NCBI GenBank assembly: GCA_002698985.1
Contig: PAAY01000003.1
Location: 1 to 50,506 of the forward strand
Reading direction: 5' to 3'
Source of the DNA: Saprospirales bacterium
Lineage (GTDB): Bacteria; Bacteroidota; Bacteroidia; Chitinophagales; Saprospiraceae
Length of the DNA: 50,506 bases
This document shows positions 6,432-17,700 of the stretch, in pieces. Every line of letters begins with the position of its first letter. The stretch's first letter is position 1. The notes beneath the pieces are model-generated. The model made no database searches and had not been told where the DNA came from. It saw nothing but the letters and a program-made list of their open reading frames with translations. The position numbers and the translations under genes are program-made.

Positions 6432-8048
6432 ATGAAGAGACCACTAGCTGTTTTAATGCTGATCATCGGCAGTTGCTATTTCGCTTATTCCCAGAACGTT
6501 GATGACTTTTTCATCACCGACAGCATCCGGGAAATCCGCATCACCTTTCCGGTGGAAAACTGGACCTACTACCTTGATTCGCTTCGGCTAAACGGTGACG
6601 ACTTCCTGGAAGGCACCATAGAGGCACATGGCTTCAAATTTGACGGAGCCGGGGTACAGTACACGGCTTCCAGGGCTTTTTCTCCCGGCTCGCTTCGCAA
6701 TGGGCTTACCATCAAGCTGAACAACAAGATCCGGGTGGCCAACCTGCAGGGTCACCGCAGCCTGTACCTTTCTCCAGCCTTGCGGGACCCGAGCATGGTG
6801 CGGGAGGTGCTGGGTTACGAGATTGCAAGGACTTACATGCCGGCGCCGAAAGCCAATTACGTAAAGGTTTACATAAACGACAGTTATTACGGACTCTTTG
6901 TCAATGTGGAAGGAGTGGATGAGCGCCCGTTTCTCCGAAGGAATTTTGACAACAGCAGGGCAGCGGTTTTCATTGCGAAGAAAAACCTGACGGACCAGGC
7001 GCCGGAAGGATGCCGCAACGGCATTTACGGTGCGCTGGAGTACGAAGCCTCAACGGATTGTTATGAATACAATTTTGAGCTTCGGAACAACGCCAATCCA
7101 GAGCGTTTGCTTCAGCTTGCCAAAACTTTGGAAGAAGAACCGGCCAAGGCTGGACAGTTTCTGGACCTGGACAAAACCCTTTGGTGGCTGGCTTTCAACA
7201 ATCTCACCGTCAACCTCAACAGCTACCTGGGCAAGCACAGCACCCATTATGCGCTTTGCGAAGACAAAGAAGGAAAACTGGCACCGGTGCCAATGGACCT
7301 CAACCTGGCCTTTGGCAGCTATAAAAATACCGGTGAGGGCTCCGATCTGCGCACCCGGCAGCTCATTTCACTGGATCCCATGCTGCATGCCGACAATCCG
7401 TACAAACCACTGGTATCAAAGCTTCTTGCTTCTGAAAACAACCGGAAGATTTACCTGGCCCATTACCGCACCATCTTCAACGACTGGTTCAAATCGGGCA
7501 AGTATGAAGCCCGTGCCCGTGAGCTGCAACAGCTGATCCGGCCAGCCCTGGAAGCTGACCAAAACTGGGCTTACACCCTGGAAGATTTTGACGAAAGCCT
7601 GGAAAAAACGATCGGAAAACAGAGCAAAATACCCGGCATCGTTCAACTGATGAGCAGGCGGATAGAGTTTCTGAAGAAAAACGGCCTGCTGGACCTGGTG
7701 GCCCCCGTGGTGGAGGAGGTGAATGTGGCCCGCCGCAAGCCCATGTCAAAAGACACCATCGATAATTTCAGCATTTCGGTTTCTGTAAGCAACCTGCCGC
7801 AGGAAGTGTGGCTGTATTACAAATCTTCGGAAACTCAGCCTTATGCCAGGGTGAAAATGGTGGACGACGGCAAGCACCACGACGGAGCAGCCGGTGACGG
7901 TGTTTTTGGCGCCGTAATAGAACCGGAAGGAGCGAATGGGGAAATTTGGTATTACATTGTGGCTGAAAACGCTGGTGCCCTGGCTTTTTATCCCGCGCAA
8001 TACATGAGGGAACCGCTTCATGTAACTTTGGCGGAGCTAAACAAATAA
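6432..8048 (+). CDS. CotH-family exported protein
   Basis: A 538-residue protein with signal peptide MKRPLAVLMLIIGSCYFAYSQ. It has the CotH layout: strand-rich N-terminus (IREIRITFPVENW), the SLYLSPALRDPSMVREVLGYE segment with YYGLFVNVE, and the metal-site-like PVPMDLNLAFG near residue 290. B. subtilis CotH is an atypical spore-coat kinase; the role of exported bacterial relatives is not established. Residues about 450-538 form a separate immunoglobulin-like domain (VWLYYKSSE, DGAAGDGVFGA, WYYIVAENA). There is no T9SS sorting domain. A paralogue follows after 30 bases, implying an operon. Confidence 0.85.
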   Translation: MKRPLAVLMLIIGSCYFAYSQNVDDFFITDSIREIRITFPVENWTYYLDSLRLNGDDFLEGTIEAHGFKFDGAGVQYTASRAFSPGSLRNGLTIKLNNKIRVANLQGHRSLYLSPALRDPSMVREVLGYEIARTYMPAPKANYVKVYINDSYYGLFVNVEGVDERPFLRRNFDNSRAAVFIAKKNLTDQAPEGCRNGIYGALEYEASTDCYEYNFELRNNANPERLLQLAKTLEEEPAKAGQFLDLDKTLWWLAFNNLTVNLNSYLGKHSTHYALCEDKEGKLAPVPMDLNLAFGSYKNTGEGSDLRTRQLISLDPMLHADNPYKPLVSKLLASENNRKIYLAHYRTIFNDWFKSGKYEARARELQQLIRPALEADQNWAYTLEDFDESLEKTIGKQSKIPGIVQLMSRRIEFLKKNGLLDLVAPVVEEVNVARRKPMSKDTIDNFSISVSVSNLPQEVWLYYKSSETQPYARVKMVDDGKHHDGAAGDGVFGAVIEPEGANGEIWYYIVAENAGALAFYPAQYMREPLHVTLAELNK

Positions 8049-8078
8049 TCGCCTGTGGCAAGGCTGCTATTTCCGACC

Positions 8079-9662
8079 ATGAAAAGATACCTCCTCTCGT
8101 TTTTCCTGATCGTCGCAATGGGGCTTTCCTCCCTGCTTGCACAAGACCTTTACGACAGCACCCGAATTGCTGAAATCAAAATCTATTTCAAACAGGCCAA
8201 TTGGCACCAGATCCTGGACTCCACCAAAATGAGCGGCTCCAATGACCGACTGATGGGGACCGTGTATGTGGACGGGAGGAAATTTGAAAACGTGGGCATC
8301 CGCTACAAAGGCAACAGCTCGTTTAATAATCCCCGCTCAAAAGGCCATAGAAAGTTGCCCTTCAACCTGAAAGCTGACTACCGGGACAAGGACCAGACTT
8401 TTCCGGGCGGTTATGAAACCATCAAATTGTCCAATGTCTTTCAGGACCCTTCTTTCCTTCGGGAAATTTTGTCTTATGAAATAGCCCGGGAGTACATGCC
8501 TGCTTCCCGTTGCAACTTTGCCAAAGTATGGGTCAATGACGAATACCTGGGCCTGTACAACAATACCCAGGCGGTGGATGAGGTGTTCCTGAAAGAGCAT
8601 TTCGGGAACCACAAAGAGACCTTTATCAAGTGCGACCCGGAATACGATGTGATCAGAAAGAAGGACTTTTCTAATTGCCCGAAGGGCGACAAGGCTTCCC
8701 TGATGTACATGGGCGATGATCCCTATTGTTACGACGGCTGGTACGAACTGGAAAGTAAATCTGATAAAGGCTGGCTGGAACTGATCGACCTCATCAAGCT
8801 CTTGAATTCCAAGCCCGATGAAATTGAATCGGCCATGAACGTGGATGCCGTGCTGTGGATGCACGCCTTCAACAACGTGGTGGTCAACCTGGACAGCTAC
8901 ACCGGCAGGCTCAGCCACAACTACTACCTTTACCGCACACCCGACAGCCTGTTCACCCCCATCGTGTGGGATATGAACATCTCGCTGGGCGGCTTCCGGT
9001 GGGATGGCGAAAAAGCGGGGGAACTCACCAATGCCGAATTGCAGGAATACAGCATGTTTGCCCATTACAAAAGCAGAAACCCGAAACGCCCCCTGATTAC
9101 CAACCTGCTGAGCAACCCCCTCTACCGGAAAATATACGTCGGACATTGTCGCACCATCGTCAACGACTGGCTGGTGAGCGGGCGCTGGCTGGAGCGGGCC
9201 AAACAAATACAGGCTCTGATTGACGAAGAGGTGAAAAACGACCCCGAAAAATTGTACACCTACAAGGGGTTCAGGGATAATCTGAAAAAAACCGTCAGCA
9301 CTGGATACAGCGAAGCCATCGGCCTGGAAGAATTGTTCAAAGCCAGAACCGAATACCTCAGCAACCACCCGCTGTTCAGGGGCACCAACCCGCAGGTGCT
9401 GGAGGTAAAACACGAAAAAATAACCGACGGCATAAGAATCAAAGCCAGCGTAAAAGATGCCGAAAATGTTTACCTGGTTTTCCGGAAAAATGAAAAACAC
9501 CCTTTTCGCCGGGTGCCGATGAACGTGGAAGAAGCAGGGGAATGGAGTCGTGAAATTACCGGCCTGAAAAAGTGCCAATATTACATCATTGCAGAAGGCG
9601 ACCGCCTGGCTGTTTGCTCACCTGAAAAAGCTTCTTACGAGCTATATTCCGTAGAATTTTAA
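8079..9662 (+). CDS. CotH-family exported protein, tandem paralogue
   Basis: A 527-residue protein. The start at 8079 gives signal peptide MKRYLLSFFLIVAMGLSSLLAQ; an in-frame start at 8055 only adds an unlikely leader. CotH features: VGIRYKGNSSF, PFNLKADYRD, the SFLREILSYEIAREYMPASR segment closely matching its upstream neighbour, EYLGLYNNTQAVDE, and the metal-site-like TPIVWDMNISLGGF. The C-terminus has a short strand-rich domain (VYLVFRKNEKHPF, CQYYIIAEGDR). It differs enough from the 6432 gene to be an old duplication. The two probably act on related envelope substrates; the substrate is unknown. Confidence 0.87.
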   Translation: MKRYLLSFFLIVAMGLSSLLAQDLYDSTRIAEIKIYFKQANWHQILDSTKMSGSNDRLMGTVYVDGRKFENVGIRYKGNSSFNNPRSKGHRKLPFNLKADYRDKDQTFPGGYETIKLSNVFQDPSFLREILSYEIAREYMPASRCNFAKVWVNDEYLGLYNNTQAVDEVFLKEHFGNHKETFIKCDPEYDVIRKKDFSNCPKGDKASLMYMGDDPYCYDGWYELESKSDKGWLELIDLIKLLNSKPDEIESAMNVDAVLWMHAFNNVVVNLDSYTGRLSHNYYLYRTPDSLFTPIVWDMNISLGGFRWDGEKAGELTNAELQEYSMFAHYKSRNPKRPLITNLLSNPLYRKIYVGHCRTIVNDWLVSGRWLERAKQIQALIDEEVKNDPEKLYTYKGFRDNLKKTVSTGYSEAIGLEELFKARTEYLSNHPLFRGTNPQVLEVKHEKITDGIRIKASVKDAENVYLVFRKNEKHPFRRVPMNVEEAGEWSREITGLKKCQYYIIAEGDRLAVCSPEKASYELYSVEF

Positions 9663-9672
9663 TTTTTATTCA

Positions 9673-10656
9673 GTGGCTGTAAAAACAAACGTAAAATTCC
9701 GGCGTCCGTGGTTTTTGCTCAACGGACACATGGAGAGCATTTACCCTGCATTATTCCGGAAAATAAACGGCCTGCCCTATGAGCGGGAACGAATCTTCAC
9801 ACCCGATGACGATTTTCTGGACATCGATTGGTTGAAAGGCGGCAATGAAAAACTGATCGTGCTGAGTCATGGCCTCGAGGGCGACAGCCGGCGGCAGTAC
9901 ATGGCCGGCATGGCCAGGCTTTTCTTTGCCAATGGCTGGGACGTGCTGGCCTGGAACAATCGCAGTTGCAGCGGAGAAATGAACCGGGCCCGGCGGATGT
10001 ACCACCACGGTGATGTCGAAGACCTTGGCCAGGTGGTGGAATATGGCGCAAGCAAAGGCTACAAAACCCTTGTGCTCGCCGGCTTCTCGATGGGCGGCAA
10101 TCAGACTTTGAAATACCTCGGGGTAAAAGGTTCCGGCGTTCCGGCTCAGGTCGCCGGTGGCATTGCGTTTTCAGCACCAACCGACCTGGAAGCCGGTGCG
10201 GCCATCCTCGACAGACCGGACAATGTCATTTATAAAAAGCGTTTTTTGCATTATTTGTCAAAAAAAATAACAATAAAGGAGGAGCAATATCCGGGCACTT
10301 TTGACCTCAGCCTGTTGCCACGGGTGAAAAGCTGGCGGGATTTTGACGAATGGTTTTCAGCTCCGCTGAACGGGTTTGAAAATGCGGCTCATTTTTACAA
10401 AGAAGCTTCTGCCAGGAATTTCATGTTCGGTGCCAGGGTCCCGGTATTGTTGGTGCAGGCGGAAAATGACCCCATTTTGCCGAAGGAATGTTATCCGGTG
10501 GAAGCTTGTAAAACGCACCCGTATATTTCACTGGAAATAACGAATTACGGAGGCCATGTGGGCTTCCTTCAGCAATGCAGCCCTCATGCCTGGTCGGAAG
10601 TGCGTGCGCTCGATTTTGCCGGAAAATGTGCAGGCGTCGAAGTGGTCGGGCACTAA
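9673..10656 (+). CDS. YheT-like alpha/beta hydrolase
   Basis: A 327-residue hydrolase of the YheT/ABHD1-3 type. The N-terminal WFLLNGHMESIYPALF is typical. The oxyanion segment is SHGLEGDS, the nucleophile elbow is GFSMGGNQ, the acid lies near QAENDPIL and the histidine is in NYGGHVGF. Members act on medium-chain esters. The start is GTG at 9673, eleven bases after the CotH gene stop; an ATG at 9730 would remove the conserved N-terminus. It is probably the last gene of the CotH operon. It converges with the next gene, with only four bases between the stop codons. Confidence 0.87.
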   Translation: MAVKTNVKFRRPWFLLNGHMESIYPALFRKINGLPYERERIFTPDDDFLDIDWLKGGNEKLIVLSHGLEGDSRRQYMAGMARLFFANGWDVLAWNNRSCSGEMNRARRMYHHGDVEDLGQVVEYGASKGYKTLVLAGFSMGGNQTLKYLGVKGSGVPAQVAGGIAFSAPTDLEAGAAILDRPDNVIYKKRFLHYLSKKITIKEEQYPGTFDLSLLPRVKSWRDFDEWFSAPLNGFENAAHFYKEASARNFMFGARVPVLLVQAENDPILPKECYPVEACKTHPYISLEITNYGGHVGFLQQCSPHAWSEVRALDFAGKCAGVEVVGH

Positions 10657-10660
10657 TGGC

Positions 10661-11671
10661 CTACGTATCAAGCGCATTCAAGGCCTCTTCGGTAGATTTG
10701 GTCCGTATGATTTTCGCCGGTTTTGGGTTGTCTTCATAATGCTGCGCTGATTCTTTACTTATAATGATATATTCTTCGTTAAGTGGGTGGTAGTACAAAT
10801 ATGTTTGAGTAGAAGACTTTTGAACCAGCAGGCCGGGAACAAACCCTTTTAGTCCATATTTTGCTTCATCACTATGGGGAGGAAAGAATGTTACCAATGC
10901 CAGTACATTTAGATTGGATACCGAATTTGACATTCTGGTATCAGCATGAATTATTTTCGAATTCATTGTCTCATACACCCAGTCATCTGGTTTAAGGTCT
11001 TCAAAACTTCTCCACTGTCTGGTTTTTAATTGGAAAAACTGCAATCCCCCGAGCCGCCTTTTGTACTGGAACATAGGCACATCCTTGTAAATGAACCCGG
11101 GGTAGTAAAAATCTTTCTTTTGCGATTGCGCATATTTTAATTCCAGCAGCATGGTGTAAATCCCCGGGCTGTATTTGCTGTAGTTCAGGTCGTAGGCTGC
11201 TTCCAGCGAGGCCAGGCTCTTATGGCCCTCGAACATCACTGTGAAAGCCACTAATTGCCCCTCATTCCTTAGCAGCAGCAACTTAGATGGGAAGTTGTCT
11301 GCAGATTCACCCTTGAATATGTGCTCGTCCAGGTTCGGGATATATTGCCAGTTGTGGGCATTGGATTTGAATTGTTTCCACAGCCGGTTTATTTCTTCGT
11401 CGCAATAGAAGTCCCTCACTTCATACTGGAAAAGTTTGGAATTTTTTCTAAGTAATTTTCGCTTGCTTTTGCTGAAGATGGGCGGGCTTATGGGTGCTCG
11501 CAAATAGAGCCTGGCCGAAATGTTATATGATGCGTCATAGCGAGCAGCAATGGCTGTGGATAATTTTACACCGGTGGGAAAGTAGCCGTTTTGCAGTGCT
11601 TCATCCAATTCTGAACCGGATAAGTGCTTAACATACCGTTCTGCATACAAGGATGGGGTGTAAGATGACAC
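10661..11671 (-). CDS. Arginyl-tRNA-protein transferase-like (Ate1/Bpt C-domain) protein
   Basis: A 336-residue soluble protein. Residues about 165-210 carry the GNAT-like signature of Ate1/Bpt enzymes: YSPGIYTMLLELKYAQ, then DFYYPGFIYKDVPMFQYK and the following RRLGG. These enzymes add arginine or leucine to N-termini of proteins marked for degradation. The N-terminal cysteine cluster typical of Ate1 is not visible, so aminoacyl-tRNA use is uncertain. The C-terminal 100 residues are unlike the family. It ends four bases from the convergent hydrolase gene. Confidence 0.6.
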   Translation of the reverse strand: MSSYTPSLYAERYVKHLSGSELDEALQNGYFPTGVKLSTAIAARYDASYNISARLYLRAPISPPIFSKSKRKLLRKNSKLFQYEVRDFYCDEEINRLWKQFKSNAHNWQYIPNLDEHIFKGESADNFPSKLLLLRNEGQLVAFTVMFEGHKSLASLEAAYDLNYSKYSPGIYTMLLELKYAQSQKKDFYYPGFIYKDVPMFQYKRRLGGLQFFQLKTRQWRSFEDLKPDDWVYETMNSKIIHADTRMSNSVSNLNVLALVTFFPPHSDEAKYGLKGFVPGLLVQKSSTQTYLYYHPLNEEYIIISKESAQHYEDNPKPAKIIRTKSTEEALNALDT

Positions 11672-11726
11672 AGTGATGATCGCTTCTTTAATTCATTGTA
11701 AGGCTGCCGCTTGCATTTTGCGAAGA

Positions 11727-11758
11727 AAAAGAAAAACCGGAACTGACGTGTTCCGGTT
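11727..11758 (-). terminator. Intrinsic terminator after the giant surface protein
   Basis: A perfect 9-bp stem AACCGGAAC (11735-11743) / GTTCCGGTT (11750-11758) with a 6-base loop. On the minus strand it is followed by a T-rich run (TTTTTCTTTTTC). It lies 33 bases beyond the stop of the 11791-21264 gene. Confidence 0.85.
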
Positions 11759-11790
11759 CATGAAAAATAAAAATTTAGGATGTCTCAGTG

Positions 11791-14700
11791 TTAGGGTAAT
11801 TTCTCGTTGATCACAAAATTGGCCAGGAGGTTGATGTTGTCCGGGCTTGCCAGGATGGTGTAGAACAGCAGCTTGCTCCGGTCGTTGTTTGGCCCCTGGT
11901 AGATGATCACACCATCCAGGTTGAAATCGGTGGTGGTGTAATCCGTGGCGATGTAATTCATCAGTTGCAAGGTATTGTCGGGGCTGCTCAGGATGAAGAA
12001 GAACATGCTCGCAATGTCATTGCTCGGGCCCTGGTAAATGACTTTGCGGTCTGCGTTCAGGTCGCCGGACCACAGTGCCCGCTGGCCGCCGTAGTTGATG
12101 GCAGGGTTAGTTCCGTAGGCTTCGAAATTATCGTCTTCAAAATCCGTCACCGCCACCGTTGGGGTCAGGTGGATCGGATGGTTGCTCGCCATGCCCAGGT
12201 GATTGCGGTGGCGCACCGCCACAAAATAATCTCCGCTGGGTACATTGGGGAAGAAGACCGGTGAAGAGCCATCTGTGTCCACCACATCCCCGTCCCGTTG
12301 CACCAGCGCTGACCGGGTTGACACCACTTCATGGGCATCGTCCGGAGAGCGCAGCTCGATGAACACCCAGTCCACGATGGCGTTGTCGCCGCTCACCATC
12401 AGCACACTCGGGTCGATCGTCTCGCCACCGCAGCCTATGACATGCTGGAAGGATGGGTTTTCCGTAAAGGGCTCCGTGAGTGGGATGAGGCCTTTTTTCC
12501 GAAGGTCATCCCGCATTTTTGTCTGATTGGCGCTTTCCAGGAGGCAGCCGTGCAGCTTCACCTTTATTTGAAGGTAAACGCCGATGCAGGTGGTGCCGGC
12601 CAGCGGATCGCAGGGGTCACGGGGGTTGGATTCACTGCCTGCAGGGCCGTCCACGATGCCGTTGTGGTTGGCATCCTCCACGCCGTCCGGAATTCCGTCG
12701 TTGTCGGTGTCAGGATCGGTGGGGTCTGTTTCGATGCCCAGTTCGAAAATGCCGTTGTGGTTGGCATCTTCCACGCCGTCAGGTATGCCGTCGCCATCGC
12801 TGTCGGTGCGCAGCCAGTGGGTTTCGCCCTCGTCCATGATGCCGTTGCCGTTTTTGTCTTCCAGGGCATCCGGTATGCCGTCACCGTCGCTGTCCAAGTC
12901 TTTGTTGTTGGGTTTGGTGTCGCCGTCGTCGTCCAGGTCGGGCTGGTTGTTGGTTTCGCCAAATTCACCGTCAGCTGCGCCGATGATGAAAGGTGAAGTG
13001 TCGGGATCAGGCCCGTCTTCTGGTTTCCCATCCTGGGTAGCACCATCTCCTTCGGTAACGATGTAACCAACGAGGTCATCCACCATACCGTCGCCATTGG
13101 TGTCGATGAAGACGTCGATTTTCTGGTCTCCATCCAGGTCGAGATCAGCCAGGCCAATCTCGATGATATCCGGGATGCCATCGCCGTCGCCATCACCGTC
13201 GAGGTAGTCCGGGACTCCGTCACCATCCAGGTCACCGCCCTGGTAAGCGCTGCCGTCACCATCGGTGTCTTCGGGTCGGCCGTCTTCCACGGCACCGTCG
13301 CCGTCGGTAATGACGAGCGGGTTGTTTTCGTAGAAGTCAGAAAAGCCGTTACCGGTGGTATCCTGCGCAAACAGGGAATCGAGCTTGCCATCGCCATCGG
13401 TGTCGATGCCGCCGGCTTCGATGAGGTCGGGTATGCCGTCGTTGTCGCTGTCGGTGTCCAGGAAGTTGGGGATGCCGTCGCCGTCTTTATCCGGGGCGCC
13501 GGTATTGGGGCCATCGGTGTACACCCCTCCGGTAATTTTTATGAGTACCTCACCCGGCTGGTCTATTCCGAAAGAAGAATCGTCATCGGGGTCGTAGAGG
13601 TCGTAAAATCCATCGCCGTCGGCATCGGGCAGTGAGCTGGCCACATTTTCGATGGGATAGTCGATCTGTCCATCGCCATCCTTGTCCACTCCTCCGGCTT
13701 CGATGAGGTCCGGGATGCCGTCGTTGTCACTGTCGGTGTCGATGTAATTGGGTACGCCATCGCCGTCTCTGTCTGCTATGGGAGACAAGGGATCGAAGTT
13801 GGAGGAAGCCACTGGATCGGGGTTGGTTTCATCGCCGTCCAGATCATTGGCGATGCCGTCGCCGTCCAGGTCCCAGTCGGATTGGCCGAAGAGGTCCACG
13901 ATGCCATCCCCGTTTTTGTCTTGGAATCCGGCTTCGATGATGTCAGGTATGCCGTCGTTGTCGCTGTCGAGGTCCTGGCGGTCTGGAATGCCGTCGCCAT
14001 CGGTATCGCCGGTGCCTTCCACATCGTCGGGGATGCCGTCATTGTCTTCGTCCAAATCGAAGAGGTCGGCCAGTCCGTCGCCATCGGCGTCGTTTTCATT
14101 ATAGACCGTTATTTTCTGGTACTTCACGGTTGTGTTGTTGCAATAGTCACTCAATGACCAGATGCGCAACACATAGCCATCGCAGCCGTCGAGGTAGGCC
14201 AGGTTGTCGGTGTAGCTGGCTTCCAGTCCGTCCGCACAGTTGTCTGCTTCGTCAAAAACGTCGCCTGTGATGTTCAGGTCGTCTCTGTTGGTGGCGCAGG
14301 TGATGGTCAGGTCAGCGGGCACCGTGAAAGTGGGTGGGGTGGTGTCCCTGAGGAAAAAGCGCTGTACCAAGGTCGTGCTGTTGCCACATTCATCGGCGAT
14401 GTAATAAGTTCGGGTGAACAGGGTGTCAGCACCGCAATCGAAGCTGTAGGGGCTGTCGGTAACGGTGATGGCGGTTGAAACGTCGCAGTTGTCCATTCCG
14501 ACGATGTCAACACCCAAAACCGGCGGATCGGGGATGGCACTGCACTCCACTTCCCGGTCAAAAGGCAGGCTGCCTTCGATTACGAGATAGGACAGGGATT
14601 CAGTTCCGTGGGTGCCATCCAGGTAGTCCCATTCGTCAATTTTCACGGTGAAGGAATTTGCCGTCACGGAAGTCACCCGTATGGTTGCCGGAGCACCGTC

Positions 14701-17700
14701 GTTGTTGGAGATGCCACCGAGGATGACCACCGGGTTGTGGTAGTCATATTCCAGGTTGACGGTGAGCGCAGCATCGGAAACACTGATTTGGCCGGTTTCA
14801 CCGAAGGCTTCACCGTCAGCGAGTGTCAGGGCCTGGCCTGCTTCAAGCGCCAGGTAGCCAGCACTTTCATAGCCGTGGTTGGTTTCAGGGTCCAGCGATG
14901 TTTCTTCCTGGCAGTAGATGGTGGCACTGCTGCCCGTCAGGCCGGAGTACCTCACTGCCACAGGATTGTTTTCGTTGAATGTTTGCAGGCAGGTGACAAA
15001 GCCCGGCGTGGTGTAGGATTGCGCCAGCGAAAGGGCAACCGGATTGCTGCTCACCAGCTTTTTACTCACCTCAAAGGGCAGCCCCGTGCTGTTCACGCCT
15101 TCTTCTATGGCCATCCAGGCCACGCTTTCCGGAGCGTGTTTTCCGTCACCGCTTTCCTGTTCCTGAATGCGGAGTTGGAACTGCTCTGTAGAAATATTGC
15201 GCAAGCGAGTGACAACCGCTGAAGCCTCGTTGTTGGTGACGACCTGCGCAAATACGATGGGTTTGGTGGCAAACTGCACTGGCAGCCGCACGGTCTTCCA
15301 TCGGTGGGTCACGTTCTCCATCACACCGGCCACCAGGCGCTTGCCGTTGGGCAGGGTGTAAATGCGGTAAATGTCAGGTGCCGTGGCATCCTGGATGGTC
15401 ACCGTTTGCTGGTTGGAAACGGAGTTGCCGCAGTAGTCCTGTGCGGTCCAGACCCTGGTGAGCAGGTAGCTGTAAATGGCGCAGCTGTCTTGTCCCTGGT
15501 TGGATTGTTCGCTCATGGCCAGGGTCACCTGCTGGCAGTTTTCCCAGGCGTCCACAATGGGAGGCAGGGGTATCTCGTCGTCGCAAAAGACCATTTCATC
15601 CGGCGGGATGTTTTGCAGCACGGGAACTTCCGTGTCGCCCAGGTCAATGGTAACGGTGGCCGTGGCGCAGCAACTGGTGCCGTTGTTACAAACCTGGTAG
15701 GTGAACTGATCCGTTCCGCAAAACGCAGAGTTGGGCGTGTAGATGAACTCGCCGTCGGCATCCATGTCGATGGTTCCGTTCAGCGGTGGCGTGGCGATGC
15801 TGTACACCGGATTGACCACCGAGTTGTCGTTGTCTGAAACGTTGTCGTAGAAGAACAGACCCGGGCAGGCCGTGGTGTAGAGGTCGTCAGTGGGTTGTGG
15901 AGCCTCGGAAGTTCTTTTCTGAACGCTGTTGCTCAGCACCCATGCCGAGCAGGGCGATCTGCGGGCTTTGCGCCTGAACTCCGTGGTAACAGAAATAGTA
16001 CCCGGGCTGAGGGTATCGGCAGTGGCACCGGCAATGTCTTGCCAGGCCGTCCAGCCACCCATGCCGTCGCTTTCCCGCTTTTCCCACTGGTATTCTGCCG
16101 CTCCTCCGGTGCCACCGAAGGGTTGCGACAGCGAGGTGATGGTGCTGGCCGGGATGTTGCTGCAGAGGTCTTCCTCACCGCTGATGGCGCCGCCCTGTGT
16201 AAAGTTTCCGACGATGCTCAAGGTAGTGTCGGCATAGCCAAAGCAGAAGCTGTCCTGCACGGTGAGGTGGATGGTGCGGCTGCCGCCGTTGGCAAAGCTC
16301 ACGCTGTGCGGGCCTGCCCCGGTGGCTGTTTGCGGCGTGGCGCCGCTACCGAAATTCCAGGTAAAGGTGTATGGCCCACTGCCGCCGCTTACCGTTCCGG
16401 AAACGGTGACTGCCGAGCCTGTACAGACCTCCGTAGGGCTCACCTGAATGGCGGCTACCAGGCTGGAAGGCTCGGTCAAGGTTACAGAACCCCACTCGAG
16501 TTCACATTCCTGGCCGCTGTACCGCAACCTGATGTCGTAAACACCACCGGCCAATCCGCTGTAACTGAACGGCGGAGCTGACCAGGTGGTGCCACCGTCA
16601 ATGCTTCCTTCAATGGAAGTACCGGGGGGATAATTCGTGGTTATGTTGATTGTGCCATCGGAAACATTGCAGGTAGATGGATCTGTGGATGTCAGGTTGG
16701 TAACGATGATCTGGGGTCGTACCTGCCACTGCATGGTGTCGGCTGTCGGGCAGCCGTTCAGGTCTGTGGTCAGAATGACGGTGACAGTGGTGGAGGCCAC
16801 CGTGTTGGGTACGTTGAAGCTGACGGCGTGCGGGCCTGCGCCGGTGGCCGACTGCGGCGTGGCAAACTGGCCGAAATCCCAGCTGTAGGCGGTGCCGTTT
16901 GCCGAAGGAGCAGCTTCAAATGTGTATTGTATCAATTCGCAGAGGTAGCCGTTGTCGGTGGCCGGGTAGGTGGCTATCATCGCCGTTGGCAATGGCTTCA
17001 CGGTTTTAACCACCGTGTTCGAGTTGATCCATGCCGAACAAGGTGAACGCTGCGCCTGCCTGCGATACCAGGTGGTTTGGGTGATGACAGGGGGATCGTA
17101 GGTCGCAGCGTTGGCCCCGGCAATGGTGTACCAGTTGGCGCCCAGGTTGGTGCTTTTCTGCCAGCGATACACGATGGTACCGTCCACACCGCCGCTGGGC
17201 AGGGCCAGGTTGTCGATGAGGCCCGGGTCATAGCTGCCGCACTGCACCTCATCACCGGTGATGTATCCGCCGTTGGTGAAATTGTTCACCACCATCTTGG
17301 TCACAGGCGTGGTGTATATGAAAGCACTGCATGGGTTTCTGCGGGCCCCTCTCCGGAATTGTGTCGTCTGAATAATGGGCGGAGGGTTGAAAGTTTCGGC
17401 ATTGGCGCCGGGCACATCTGTCCAGGTGCTGCCGCCGTCGGTGCTCTTCTGCCACTGGTATTCGAGCGAGCCACCCTGTCCACCGGATGGCGCAGCGGTG
17501 CTGCCGATCAGCTCCGGGTCAAAGGAACCACATTTTGTTTCCGTTCCGGAAATGGAGCCGGCATCGGTATAATTGTTCACCACCGTCTTGATGACGGGCT
17601 CGGTGTACAGGTAATTGGCGCAAGCCGAACGGCGGGCACCCCGGCGGTACCAGGTAGTTACGCTGATGCTGCCGGGATCGTAACTGTCGGTGACGGCCCC

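Noticed and set aside
8337-9578. Long minus-strand ORF antisense to the second CotH gene
   Set aside because: It lacks any recognisable domain, and the plus-strand frame has a signal peptide and CotH motifs.
12564-14157. Several long ORFs on both strands within the calcium-repeat region (12564-13514 minus, 12331-12996 plus, 13748-14104 plus)
   Set aside because: They are shadows of the DxDGDG repeats of the giant surface protein and have low-complexity Ser/Thr/Pro or Thr-rich translations.
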